Assembly: GCA_036521875.1 (NCBI GenBank)
Contig: DATDGX010000082.1
Location: 1-13,330, forward strand
Source: DATDGX01 sp036521875
GTDB lineage: Bacteria > Desulfobacterota > Binatia > Binatales > Binataceae
Reading direction: 5' to 3'
Length of the DNA: 13,330 nucleotides
Position numbers and translations under genes: made by a program. The notes beneath the pieces are model-generated. The model was not told the origin of the DNA and searched no databases. It was given only the letters and a program-made list of their open reading frames with translations. Below, piece after piece: positions 6,911-13,330 of the stretch. Every line of letters begins with the position of its first letter. The stretch's first letter is position 1.

Positions 6911-8290
6911 GTGAAAATCGCGCTCGACGCGATGGGGGGCGATCTCGCTCCCAAAGCCGCTGTTGAAGGCGGCGTGCTCGCCGCACGTGACTTCAATATC
7001 GAAGTCGTGATGGTCGGTGATCGCGATATCCTGCAGCGCGAGCTTTCCGAACACGACAGTGGCGGCCTGCCGATTCGAATCGAGCACGCCTCTGAAGTGA
7101 TCCTGATGGACGACTCGCCGCTCGAGTCGGTCCTCGAAAAACCCGATTCGTCGATTCACGTCGGCCTCGAACTCGTCAAGCGTGGCGATGCTGACGGCTT
7201 TATCAGTGCCGGCAATTCCGGCACCGTGATGACCGCTGCGATGGCGATCCTCGGCACGCTGCCGACGGTCGATCGCCCCGCGATCGCATCGGTGGTGCCG
7301 ACCAGCCAGGGGATGGCGCTGCTGATCGACGCCGGCGCCAACACCGAAGTCAAGCCCATCAATCTCGTCCAGTTCGCCGTGATGGGCTCGGTCTATTGGC
7401 GCCGCGTGCGCAACGTTTCGCGCCCGCGCGTCGGGATTCTCTCCAACGGCGAGGAAAGCTCGAAGGGCACCGAGTTGACGCGCGCAGCGGCGCAGATGCT
7501 CGGCCAGATGCCGACCTACGTCAACTACGTCGGCTACGTCGAGGGCCGCGATATCAACCGCGGCAAGACCGACGTGATCGTGACCGACGGCTTCACCGGC
7601 AACGTCGCGCTCAAGACCATGGAAGGCTTCTCGACGTTCATGTCGGGAAACATCCGCGACCTGTTCGGCGGCTCGTGGCCGGGGCGGCTCGCGTTCTTCA
7701 TGGTGCGCAAGCGGATCGGCGCGATGCGCGAGCGGCTCGACCCCCACGAGTATGGTGGCGCGCCACTGCTCGGCGTCGGGGGCGTGGCGATAATCGCCCA
7801 CGGCTCGTCAAACCCGCGCGCGATCCGAAATGCGATCCGCTCCGCCGCCAACGAGGCGCTGGTGCGCCACGTCAATTCCGAAATCGTCGAGATCCTCACC
7901 AAGAGCCAACCCGGGGTTGCGCTCAAGCCCGCCGGCAAGGGCATCCGCGCGTTGTTCAGCAAGATGCGCGAGCGGCTCCATCGGCATCCGAAGGATCAAA
8001 TCAGGACCGGCACCGGATCGCTGGAGCCGATTCGCGAGAGCGGTCCGCTGGGCGAACATCCGCAAGAGCATCCGAATGAGCATCCAAGTGAACATCCGCC
8101 GGAGCGTTCCGCAGAACACCATTCGACGACTGTGATCGCCGCCGAGGGTACCCGCATGATCGACAGCGCGCCCGCGTTGACGATGACTAGCAATGGCAAC
8201 ACGCCCGCAACAATTGCCACGCCGGCTCCCGCGCCCGAGAAGCCGTCGTCTTCAGAGCATCCTTCCGATCCGCCGAAAGGCGATCGCTGA
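6911..8290 (+). CDS. plsX: Phosphate acyltransferase PlsX with unusual C-terminal tail
   Basis: Peripheral membrane enzyme that makes acyl-phosphate from acyl-ACP and phosphate, the donor for PlsY in phospholipid synthesis. The core (residues 1 to about 355) has all family blocks: MKIALDAMGGDLAP, ASEVILMDDSP, GFISAGNSGTVMTAA, DRPAIASVVPT, GYVEGRDINRGKTDVIVTDG, FTGNVALKTMEG and YGGAPLLGVGGVAIIAHGSS. GTG 6911 is chosen because it begins the conserved strand and is preceded by GGCGGAG. The usual length is 330-350; this one has 459 residues. The extra tail is low complexity, rich in His, Pro, Glu, Ser and Thr, and contains four EHPx units. Core function is firm, the tail's role is unknown. The gene lies 18 bases after rpmF; fabH, often next, is missing. 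Confidence 0.95.
   Translation: MKIALDAMGGDLAPKAAVEGGVLAARDFNIEVVMVGDRDILQRELSEHDSGGLPIRIEHASEVILMDDSPLESVLEKPDSSIHVGLELVKRGDADGFISAGNSGTVMTAAMAILGTLPTVDRPAIASVVPTSQGMALLIDAGANTEVKPINLVQFAVMGSVYWRRVRNVSRPRVGILSNGEESSKGTELTRAAAQMLGQMPTYVNYVGYVEGRDINRGKTDVIVTDGFTGNVALKTMEGFSTFMSGNIRDLFGGSWPGRLAFFMVRKRIGAMRERLDPHEYGGAPLLGVGGVAIIAHGSSNPRAIRNAIRSAANEALVRHVNSEIVEILTKSQPGVALKPAGKGIRALFSKMRERLHRHPKDQIRTGTGSLEPIRESGPLGEHPQEHPNEHPSEHPPERSAEHHSTTVIAAEGTRMIDSAPALTMTSNGNTPATIATPAPAPEKPSSSEHPSDPPKGDR
8054..8101 (+). repeat. 12-bp tandem repeat inside plsX (4 units)
   Basis: Four consecutive 12-base units begin GAACATCC or GAGCATCC and encode EHPQ, EHPN, EHPS and EHPP (residues 382-397 of PlsX). A fifth, degenerate unit starts ERSA and a lone EHPS recurs near the C-terminus. 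The unit length is a multiple of three, so gain or loss of a unit would keep the frame. The differences between units lie at the fourth codon and at wobble positions. Confidence 0.85.
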
Positions 8291-8336
8291 TTTCTGAAAA
8301 TCCAGGAGTGGGATTCCGAAGAGTGACCAGGCTCCG

Positions 8337-9299
8337 ATGAAACTTGCCTATCTCTTTCCGGGACAGGGCTCGCAGCGCGTCGGGATGGGCGCTGAGCTCG
8401 CGAGCAACTTCGCGGTCGCGCGCGCCACCTTCGACGAAGCCGATCAGGCGCTCGGCTTTCCGCTCGCCAAGCTTTGCTTCGAAGGCCCGGAGGAAGAACT
8501 CCGTCTCACCACCAATACGCAGCCTGCGATCGTGGCCGCGTCGATCGCCGCGTTGCGGGTTTTCGAATCCGAGTGCGGCGCGTCTCCCGAAGTCGCGGCT
8601 ATTGAAGTAGCGGCGGGTCACAGCCTCGGCGAATACAGCGCGCTGGTCGCTGCGGGAGCGCTCAGGTTCGCCGATGCGGTGCGCGCGGTTCGCGAGCGTG
8701 GCCGGCTGATGCAGGCAGCGTGTCCGCCGGGGCAGGGCGCGATGGCGGCGATTATCGGTCTCGACTTCGCTACCGTCGAAAAGATCTGCGCCGAGGTCTC
8801 GACTGGCGGCGAACTCGCGGTGCCCGCGAACCTCAACGCGCCCGGGCAAGTTGCTATCGCGGGACATGCCGGTCCGGTGCGGCGCGCGCTCGAGCTCGCG
8901 AAGGAGCGCGGCGGGCCGGCCTCGGTCGAGCTCAAAGTCAGCGCCCCCTTCCATTGCCCTCTGATGCAGCCCGCGCGCGACGGCATGGCGACTGTCCTCG
9001 GCGGACTCGAAATCGCGCCGCTTAAGTTCGGCGTCATCGCCAATGTCACCGCCCAGGTGAATCGCGATCCTGCCAGGGTCGTTCCGCTGCTCCTCGAGCA
9101 AATCACCTCGCCGGTTCGCTGGGAGGAGTCGATGGCCGCGATGGCAAAGAGCGGCGTCACCGACGCCATCGAGTTTGGATGCGGCCGCGTGCTGATGGGC
9201 CTGATGCGCCGGATCGATCGCAACGTGAAGGTGCGCCCGCTCGAGGACCTCGCATCGTTGAAGACCGTCGCCGACGCGCTCGCGAGCGCGAAAGGCTGA
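8337..9299 (+). CDS. fabD: Malonyl-CoA:ACP transacylase
   Basis: Loads malonate from CoA onto acyl carrier protein for fatty-acid elongation in the cytoplasm. The fold opens with YLFPGQGSQRVGMG (oxyanion-loop GQGSQ), and the nucleophile elbow is AGHSLGEYSAL with S96. R121 binds the malonyl carboxylate, H206 in APFHCPLM completes the catalytic pair and Q255 lies in LLEQITSPVRW. NLNAPGQVAIAG is another family block. At 320 residues it is a normal length. ATG 8337 is preceded by AGG at 5-base spacing; a stronger AGGAG at 8304 is too far upstream and no in-frame start is near it. It follows plsX by 46 bases, and acpP follows after a 231-base gap. All catalytic residues are intact. Confidence 0.95.
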   Translation: MKLAYLFPGQGSQRVGMGAELASNFAVARATFDEADQALGFPLAKLCFEGPEEELRLTTNTQPAIVAASIAALRVFESECGASPEVAAIEVAAGHSLGEYSALVAAGALRFADAVRAVRERGRLMQAACPPGQGAMAAIIGLDFATVEKICAEVSTGGELAVPANLNAPGQVAIAGHAGPVRRALELAKERGGPASVELKVSAPFHCPLMQPARDGMATVLGGLEIAPLKFGVIANVTAQVNRDPARVVPLLLEQITSPVRWEESMAAMAKSGVTDAIEFGCGRVLMGLMRRIDRNVKVRPLEDLASLKTVADALASAKG

Positions 9300-9315
9300 G
9301 CGTCCGTCACGACGC

Positions 9316-9347
9316 GCGATCAGGCGGCCCGCAGCGGGCCCGATCGC
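9316..9347 (+). terminator. GC-rich hairpin after fabD, possible terminator or processing stem
   Basis: The inner stem GGCCCG (9326-9331) pairs with CGGGCC across the loop CAG. An outer stem, GCGATC (9316-9321) with GATCGC (9342-9347), extends it with an uneven internal loop. It begins 16 bases after the fabD stop. No T-tract follows, so it is at best a weak intrinsic terminator; it may be an RNA-stabilising or processing stem instead. Confidence 0.4.
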
Positions 9348-9475
9348 TGCTTCGGACAACTTGCCTGCATTCGGATAAGCCCTTATGCTGCGCAGGTACT
9401 TGACCCGGACGCCGCGCGCGCGCCCTCCACAAACTTGGCTACCATAAGTAGCGCGCAAAATTTCGTGGCGTCGAG

Positions 9476-9481
9476 TATGAT
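9476..9481 (+). promoter_or_regulatory. Candidate -10 box for acpP
   Basis: TATGAT differs from the consensus TATAAT at one position and lies about 50 bases before the acpP ATG, allowing a short leader with a small GCGGC/GCCGC stem (9490-9506) ahead of the AGGAGG at 9513. No convincing -35 box is seen 16-18 bases upstream, so support is limited. A separate promoter for acpP would suit its very high expression. Confidence 0.35.
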
Positions 9482-9512
9482 TCGGAGAGGCGGCACTTAA
9501 GGCCGCATTGCC

Positions 9513-9518
9513 AGGAGG
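9513..9518 (+). promoter_or_regulatory. Strong Shine-Dalgarno of acpP
   Basis: AGGAGG is a perfect match to the anti-Shine-Dalgarno and is the strongest ribosome site in the window. The spacing to ATG 9531 is 12 bases, slightly longer than ideal. It fits the high translation expected for acyl carrier protein. Confidence 0.75.
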
Positions 9519-9530
9519 AACTAGAGCACG

Positions 9531-9770
9531 ATGGCTCAAGATATCGAAACCAAGGTTCGCGAGAAGATCAGCGAGCAGCTCGGTGTGGCCGCCGACGAAG
9601 TCACTCCAGAGGCGTCGTTTATCGAAGACCTTGGCGCCGACTCACTGGATATTGTCGAGTTGGTAATGGCGCTTGAGGAAGAATTCAACATCGAAATCTC
9701 CGACGAAGACGCCGAGAAGATTCGCACCGTCAAGGACGTCGTCACCTATATCGAGGGTCACAAGAGCTGA
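9531..9770 (+). CDS. acpP: Acyl carrier protein
   Basis: A small acidic four-helix protein that carries growing fatty acyl chains on a 4'-phosphopantetheine arm. The attachment serine is S38 in the DSLDIVELVMALEEEF motif (37-52). The length of 79 residues is standard. It begins MAQDIETKVREKISEQL, close to typical AcpP openings. It is followed by a clear intrinsic terminator, so it is the last gene of this block; fabG and fabF, often on either side, are not here. It probably has its own promoter in the 231-base gap upstream. Codon use is less GC-extreme than its neighbours', as expected for a highly expressed gene. Confidence 0.97.
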   Translation: MAQDIETKVREKISEQLGVAADEVTPEASFIEDLGADSLDIVELVMALEEEFNIEISDEDAEKIRTVKDVVTYIEGHKS

Positions 9771-9813
9771 ACCTGCCCGCTTCATTCCGGCGAGTGAAAA
9801 TTTCTGAGCAAGG

Positions 9814-9841
9814 ACCGGCCGCGGTCACCGCGCCGGTTTTT
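9814..9841 (+). terminator. Rho-independent terminator after acpP
   Basis: ACCGGC (9814-9819) and GCGG (9821-9824) pair with CCGC (9828-9831) and GCCGGT (9832-9837) across a TCA loop, with one bulged C at 9820. The ten-pair stem runs directly into a T-tract (9837-9841). It lies about 45 bases after the acpP stop and separates the lipid block from the nrdR-rib block. Confidence 0.9.
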
Positions 9842-9855
9842 GTGTTATTGGCGTC

Positions 9856-9871
9856 CGCGGCATCTGCCGCG
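9856..9871 (+). other. Small perfect hairpin upstream of nrdR
   Basis: CGCGGC (9856-9861) pairs perfectly with GCCGCG (9866-9871) across ATCT, just past the acpP terminator. It has no T-tract. It could act as a backup stem or be chance in GC-rich DNA. Confidence 0.3.
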
Positions 9872-9934
9872 TCTACTCCATCAGCGAGAAAGAGGCGGCG
9901 ACGCCCAGGGATGTGCGCGCCCGCGCCCGCCCGC

Positions 9935-9940
9935 TAAACT
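9935..9940 (+). promoter_or_regulatory. Candidate -10 element for nrdR (possible leaderless start)
   Basis: TAAACT ends six bases before the nrdR ATG, the same layout as TAAAGT before the molybdopterin gene. There is no Shine-Dalgarno between it and the ATG. The terminator upstream makes a promoter in this gap likely, but no clear -35 box is seen. Confidence 0.35.
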
Positions 9941-9946
9941 CTGAAC

Positions 9947-10453
<507 letters not shown>

Positions 10454-10460
10454 CGCGCGC

Positions 10461-11639
10461 ATGCGGCCGGATCGCGCGACCGATTCCCGCTTCATGCGCG
10501 AGGCACTAGCGCTGGCCGAGCGCATGCTCGGCCTTACCACCCCGAACCCCGCGGTCGGATGCGTGCTGGTTCGGGGCGGCCGGGTCGTCGGCCGCGGCGC
10601 CACCGCGCCAGGCGGCCGGCCGCACGCCGAGACGGTTGCGATCCGACGCGCAGGCACCGGTGCCCGCGGCGCGACGGCGTATGTGACGTTCGAGCCATGC
10701 GCGCATCGCGGGCAGACGCCGCCCTGCGCGGAGGCGCTGGTGCGCGCGGGCGTCGCGCGGGTCGTGGTGGGCTGTCTCGATCCGTATCCGCCGGTGCGCG
10801 GACGCGGCATCGCGATTCTCCGCCGCGCCGGAATCAAAGTCAGCGTCGGCATCCTCGAGGACGAGTGCCGCCGCCTCAACGAGGGCTTCATCACGCGCGT
10901 CACCCGCCGGCGGCCGTTCGTCCTCCTGAAACTCGCGATGTCGCTCGATGGGCGAATCGCGACCGCCGGCGGCGACTCGAAATGGATCAGCTCGGAGCCG
11001 GCGCGCCAGATGGTGCATCGATGGCGCCGCGAGTGTGACGCGGTGATGGTCGGCGCTGGCACGGTCCTGGCCGACGATCCGCGGCTGACCTGCCGGATGC
11101 GTGGCGGGCGCGACCCGGTGCGCGTGATTATCGACGCCGCCCTGCGCACGCCGTTTGACGCTCGCGTGTTCAGCGAACGCTCGACCGCCGGCGCGATCCT
11201 GGTGACCACCGCCGCGAATCTCGCGCGCGATCCGCTCCCGCCGCTCATCAGCGCGCTCCAGAACGTTCCGCAGCTCTATCCCGGCGCTTCGATCGAAGTG
11301 CTTACGGCGCCGGTCTTGCGCGATCGCGAGATCGATCTCGCCGCGCTGATGCGCGAGTTCGGGCGCCGCGGATGGTGCAAAGTCATGATCGAGGGCGGCG
11401 CGCATCTCGCTGCGTCCGCACTCAGCGCCGGTATCGTCGACCGGGTCGCGTTTTTCGTCGCGCCTAAGATTATTGGTTCCGGATTGCCGGCGGTCGAGGC
11501 TTTGAGTTCCGCCGGTCTCGGCTTTGCCAAAGTGCGCGACGCGATCACGCTCTCCGATTTCGCTGCGGAGCGCGTGGGCGACGACTGGTTGCTCCACGCG
11601 CGTCCGATCGTCCGTCGCGTGCGTGCGGCGCGGAATTGA
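10461..11639 (+). CDS. ribD: Bifunctional riboflavin deaminase/reductase RibD
   Basis: Carries out steps two and three of riboflavin synthesis: deamination of the pyrimidine ring, then NADPH-dependent side-chain reduction. The N-terminal deaminase (about 8-145) has TPNPAVGCV, the HAE motif (H55, E57) and PCAHRGQTPPC with zinc ligands C80 and C89, all intact. The C-terminal reductase (about 150-385) has LLKLAMSLDGRIA, SKWISSEPARQMVHRWR, DAVMVGAGTVLADDPRLT and VMIEGGAHLAASAL. At 392 residues it is typical. It follows nrdR by 7 bases, so the two share a transcript. Riboflavin synthase (ribE), often next in relatives, is not here; an 86-base gap leads to ribBA. No FMN riboswitch is seen. Confidence 0.95.
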   Translation: MRPDRATDSRFMREALALAERMLGLTTPNPAVGCVLVRGGRVVGRGATAPGGRPHAETVAIRRAGTGARGATAYVTFEPCAHRGQTPPCAEALVRAGVARVVVGCLDPYPPVRGRGIAILRRAGIKVSVGILEDECRRLNEGFITRVTRRRPFVLLKLAMSLDGRIATAGGDSKWISSEPARQMVHRWRRECDAVMVGAGTVLADDPRLTCRMRGGRDPVRVIIDAALRTPFDARVFSERSTAGAILVTTAANLARDPLPPLISALQNVPQLYPGASIEVLTAPVLRDREIDLAALMREFGRRGWCKVMIEGGAHLAASALSAGIVDRVAFFVAPKIIGSGLPAVEALSSAGLGFAKVRDAITLSDFAAERVGDDWLLHARPIVRRVRAARN

Positions 11640-11686
11640 GCGGTGCGCGGCGTTCGAGCTCGCCTGGAGCGGACTGGTTAGGTTTT

Positions 11687-11711
11687 CAAGCCGGTGCTAG
11701 GATTCGGCTTG
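11687..11711 (+). promoter_or_regulatory. Hairpin and possible extended -10 promoter before ribBA
   Basis: CAAGCCG (11687-11693) pairs perfectly with CGGCTTG (11705-11711) over an 11-base loop, two bases before the AGG ribosome site (11714-11716). The loop also contains TGCTAGGAT (11695-11703), which resembles an extended -10 promoter, with a weak TGGTTA 17 bases upstream. These two readings compete: an RNA stem in a transcript from ribD, or a promoter for ribBA. It is far too short for an FMN riboswitch. Confidence 0.4.
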
Positions 11712-11725
11712 TCAGGTAAGGGCCA

Positions 11726-12937
11726 ATGCCTCAGACGCCACTGGAAGAAGTTTTCGGCAGACTCCGCGACGGAAAGATGGTCGTGATGATTGCCGAGGAG
11801 CGCGAGGACGCGGAAGGCGACCTCGTGATGGCGGCTGAGAAGGTCACGCCCGACCACGTGAACTTCATGGCGCGCGAGGCGCGCGGCGTAGTGTCGGTGG
11901 CGATTACCGATCGCCGGATGCGCGAGCTGGGTATCCCGCTGGCGCCGTCCACAGACAACGGCGAAGCGATCGAGCAGGCCGGCGCGCTGGTCGAAGCGCG
12001 CGAAGGCGTCACCACCGGAATTTCGGCGGCCGATCGCGCTCGTACTATCCAAGTGATCGCCGCGGAAAAATCCGGTCCCGAAGACATCGTGATGCCGGGA
12101 CACGTGCTGCCGCTGATGGCGCTGAGCGGCGGCGTCATGATGCGGATTGGGCGCGCCGAGGGCGCGGTCGACCTCGCGCGATGCTCCGCGATGCGCCCGT
12201 GCGCGGCGCTTTGCACTATCCTGCGCGAAGACGGGGAGGCGGCGCGGCTGTCTGAGTTGCGCGCGTTCGCCGAAAAAAATTCGCTGCCCGTCGTGTTCGT
12301 AAAGGATCTCGTTTCCTACCGGCTCACCAACGAAGTGCTCGTGCAGCGCGTGTCGGAAGTGCCGTTCCGGATCGCGGACGGCGAGCTGCAGGCGGTAATC
12401 TTCCGCAATATCGTCGACGGCCGCGAGCATCTCGCGTTGATCAAAGGCGTCGTAGGCGGCGGACGGCCGGCGCTGGTGCGGCTCCATTCGGAATGCCTGA
12501 CCGGCGACGTGTTCGGATCCGCGCGCTGCGATTGTGGCGAGCAGCTCAAAGAGTCGCTCAACCGGATCATGGAATCGGACGGCGGTGTGGTCATCTATCT
12601 GCATCAGGAGGGCCGCGGAATCGGCCTCGGCAACAAGATCCGGGCCTATGCGCTGCAGGACACCGGGCTAGACACGGTCGAGGCGAATCTGGAGCTTGGC
12701 TTCGACGACGATTTGCGCGACTACGGAATCGGCGCGCAAATCCTGCGCGACCTGGGCGTCGGCGAGGTCCAGCTGCTCACCAACAACCCGCACAAGATCG
12801 ACAGCCTGCGCCGCTACGGAGTGCAGGTGAAACGCGTCGCGCTCGAAGTCACACCGCACAAGAACAACATCGGTTACCTCAGGACCAAGAAAGAAAAACT
12901 CGGTCACCTTTTTTCGGAGCTGAAACTTATCACCTGA
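11726..12937 (+). CDS. ribBA: RibBA: intact GTP cyclohydrolase II with a degenerate DHBP-synthase domain
   Basis: RibBA normally supplies both riboflavin precursors, DHBP from ribulose 5-phosphate and the pyrimidine from GTP. The C-terminal GTP cyclohydrolase II (about 210-400) is complete: zinc ligands C257, C268 and C270 (SECLTGD..ARCDCG), YLHQEGRGIGL, Y308, D329, R331, T352 and K357. The N-terminal half has the DHBP-synthase fold (GHVLPL, EGVTTGISAADRA), but aligned to E. coli RibB without gaps it has R143 for catalytic H153, T164 for E174, S57 for C67 and D28 for E38, and the NTSxxGTxF loop reads DNGEAIEQA. The reading frame is continuous and the domain length normal, so this is divergence, not a frameshift. 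I infer that DHBP-synthase activity is lost. The start has AGG nine bases upstream. 403 residues is normal. Confidence 0.9.
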   Translation: MPQTPLEEVFGRLRDGKMVVMIAEEREDAEGDLVMAAEKVTPDHVNFMAREARGVVSVAITDRRMRELGIPLAPSTDNGEAIEQAGALVEAREGVTTGISAADRARTIQVIAAEKSGPEDIVMPGHVLPLMALSGGVMMRIGRAEGAVDLARCSAMRPCAALCTILREDGEAARLSELRAFAEKNSLPVVFVKDLVSYRLTNEVLVQRVSEVPFRIADGELQAVIFRNIVDGREHLALIKGVVGGGRPALVRLHSECLTGDVFGSARCDCGEQLKESLNRIMESDGGVVIYLHQEGRGIGLGNKIRAYALQDTGLDTVEANLELGFDDDLRDYGIGAQILRDLGVGEVQLLTNNPHKIDSLRRYGVQVKRVALEVTPHKNNIGYLRTKKEKLGHLFSELKLIT

Positions 12938-12984
12938 AGCGGCGCTGCCTCGGCGGCTTCGCCTCATCGCGGACCTTATATCGT

Positions 12985-13330
12985 ATGGGACTTCGACACG
13001 TGGGGCGCGAGTTCGCGCTCAAGGCGCTGTACCGAATCGACATCTGCGGCGGCGCCACCAACGAGGAGCTCGTGCTGTTCTTCGAGAGCTTCCCCGCCGA
13101 CCAGCGCGCGCGCGAGTTCACCATGCAGCTCCTCGACGGCGTCCGCCGCGAGCAGGCGACCCTCGACAAGCATCTGGCCGACGCTCTCGAGCATTGGTCG
13201 GTGCGCCGCCTTTCGCGCGTCGATCACAACATCCTGCGCATCGCGATTTTCGAGCTGCTCGCGATGGACGACATCCCGGCTCGGGTCACGTTCGACGAGG
13301 CTATCGAGCTTGCCAAATGCTACGGCGACC
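12985..13330 (+). CDS. nusB: Transcription antitermination protein NusB (5' part, runs off the window)
   Basis: RNA-binding factor that, with NusE (S10), binds boxA in rRNA leaders and supports antitermination and ribosome assembly. 115 codons are visible. They open MGLRHVGREFALKALYRID, the NusB-type N-terminal helix (usually R-R-x-A-R-E-x-A-L-Q-A-L-Y). They contain LSRVDHNILRIAIFELL and the family-defining VTFDEAIELAKCYGD at the window end; about 25-40 residues should follow. ATG 12985 fits the family start; there is no Shine-Dalgarno, only the AT-rich TTATAT three bases upstream. It lies 47 bases after ribBA. ribH, often found between ribBA and nusB in relatives, is absent. It is truncated only by the window edge. 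Confidence 0.92.
   Translation, partial: MGLRHVGREFALKALYRIDICGGATNEELVLFFESFPADQRAREFTMQLLDGVRREQATLDKHLADALEHWSVRRLSRVDHNILRIAIFELLAMDDIPARVTFDEAIELAKCYGD

Noticed and set aside
6656..7801. 381-codon minus-strand open frame opposite rpmF and plsX
   Set aside because: It is antisense to highly conserved genes; its His/Asp/Arg-rich translation mirrors their codons.
8054..8101. CRISPR-like array
   Set aside because: The units are 12 bases, contiguous without spacers, in frame inside plsX and encode a protein repeat.
8187..9539. 450-codon minus-strand open frame over fabD and the gap before acpP
   Set aside because: It is a shadow of fabD with low-complexity Arg/Ala composition, and it would overlap the acpP start.
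11640..11725. FMN riboswitch before ribBA
   Set aside because: The gap is only 86 bases and lacks the conserved multi-stem RFN pattern; only one simple hairpin is present.
11726..12340. Frameshift as the cause of the missing RibB residues
   Set aside because: The altered NTSxxGTxF segment aligns at the same length with conserved sequence on both sides, and the H153 and E174 positions keep their exact 21-residue spacing, so these are substitutions.

Overview
This is ordinary GC-rich bacterial chromosome. Every supported gene lies on the + strand, and GC-rich codon use gives many long shadow frames on the other strand. From position about 6.1 kb onward the gene order is yceD-rpmF-plsX-fabD-acpP-nrdR-ribD-ribBA-nusB. 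It recalls the lipid/riboflavin cluster of the former Deltaproteobacteria and related lineages (Desulfobacterota, Myxococcota, Binatota-like). That placement is an inference from gene order and base composition only.

Left part (1-552) is an accessory remnant. It has a short dispersed-repeat-like element at 28-63, then the surviving last 19 codons of a HigB (RelE-superfamily) toxin, then an intact HigA antitoxin. The toxin looks broken, so the antitoxin is an orphan.

Middle part (593-6000) holds housekeeping and carbon-metabolism genes in close series: glycerate 2-kinase, an NAD-type isocitrate dehydrogenase, a cytoplasmic sulfite-oxidase-like molybdopterin protein, FAD-dependent glycerol-3-phosphate dehydrogenase and endonuclease III. 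GlpD lies in frame just past the TAG of the molybdopterin gene and probably begins at a non-canonical CTG.

Right part starts after a small AT-rich gap (6001-6129). It holds YceD (23S rRNA/ribosome assembly), ribosomal protein L32, PlsX (phospholipid precursor synthesis), FabD and AcpP (fatty-acid synthesis), closed by a strong intrinsic terminator at 9814-9841. A second block then carries NrdR, RibD, RibBA and the start of NusB, which runs off the window. The genes that often sit between these in relatives (fabH, fabG, fabF, ribE, ribH) are absent here.

I see no evidence of a wholly new system. The most unusual observations are: a RibBA whose DHBP-synthase half has lost its catalytic residues while its GTP-cyclohydrolase-II half is complete; a PlsX with an extra tail of roughly 100 residues containing a 12-bp tandem repeat; the broken HigB next to an intact HigA; and the likely CTG start of GlpD.
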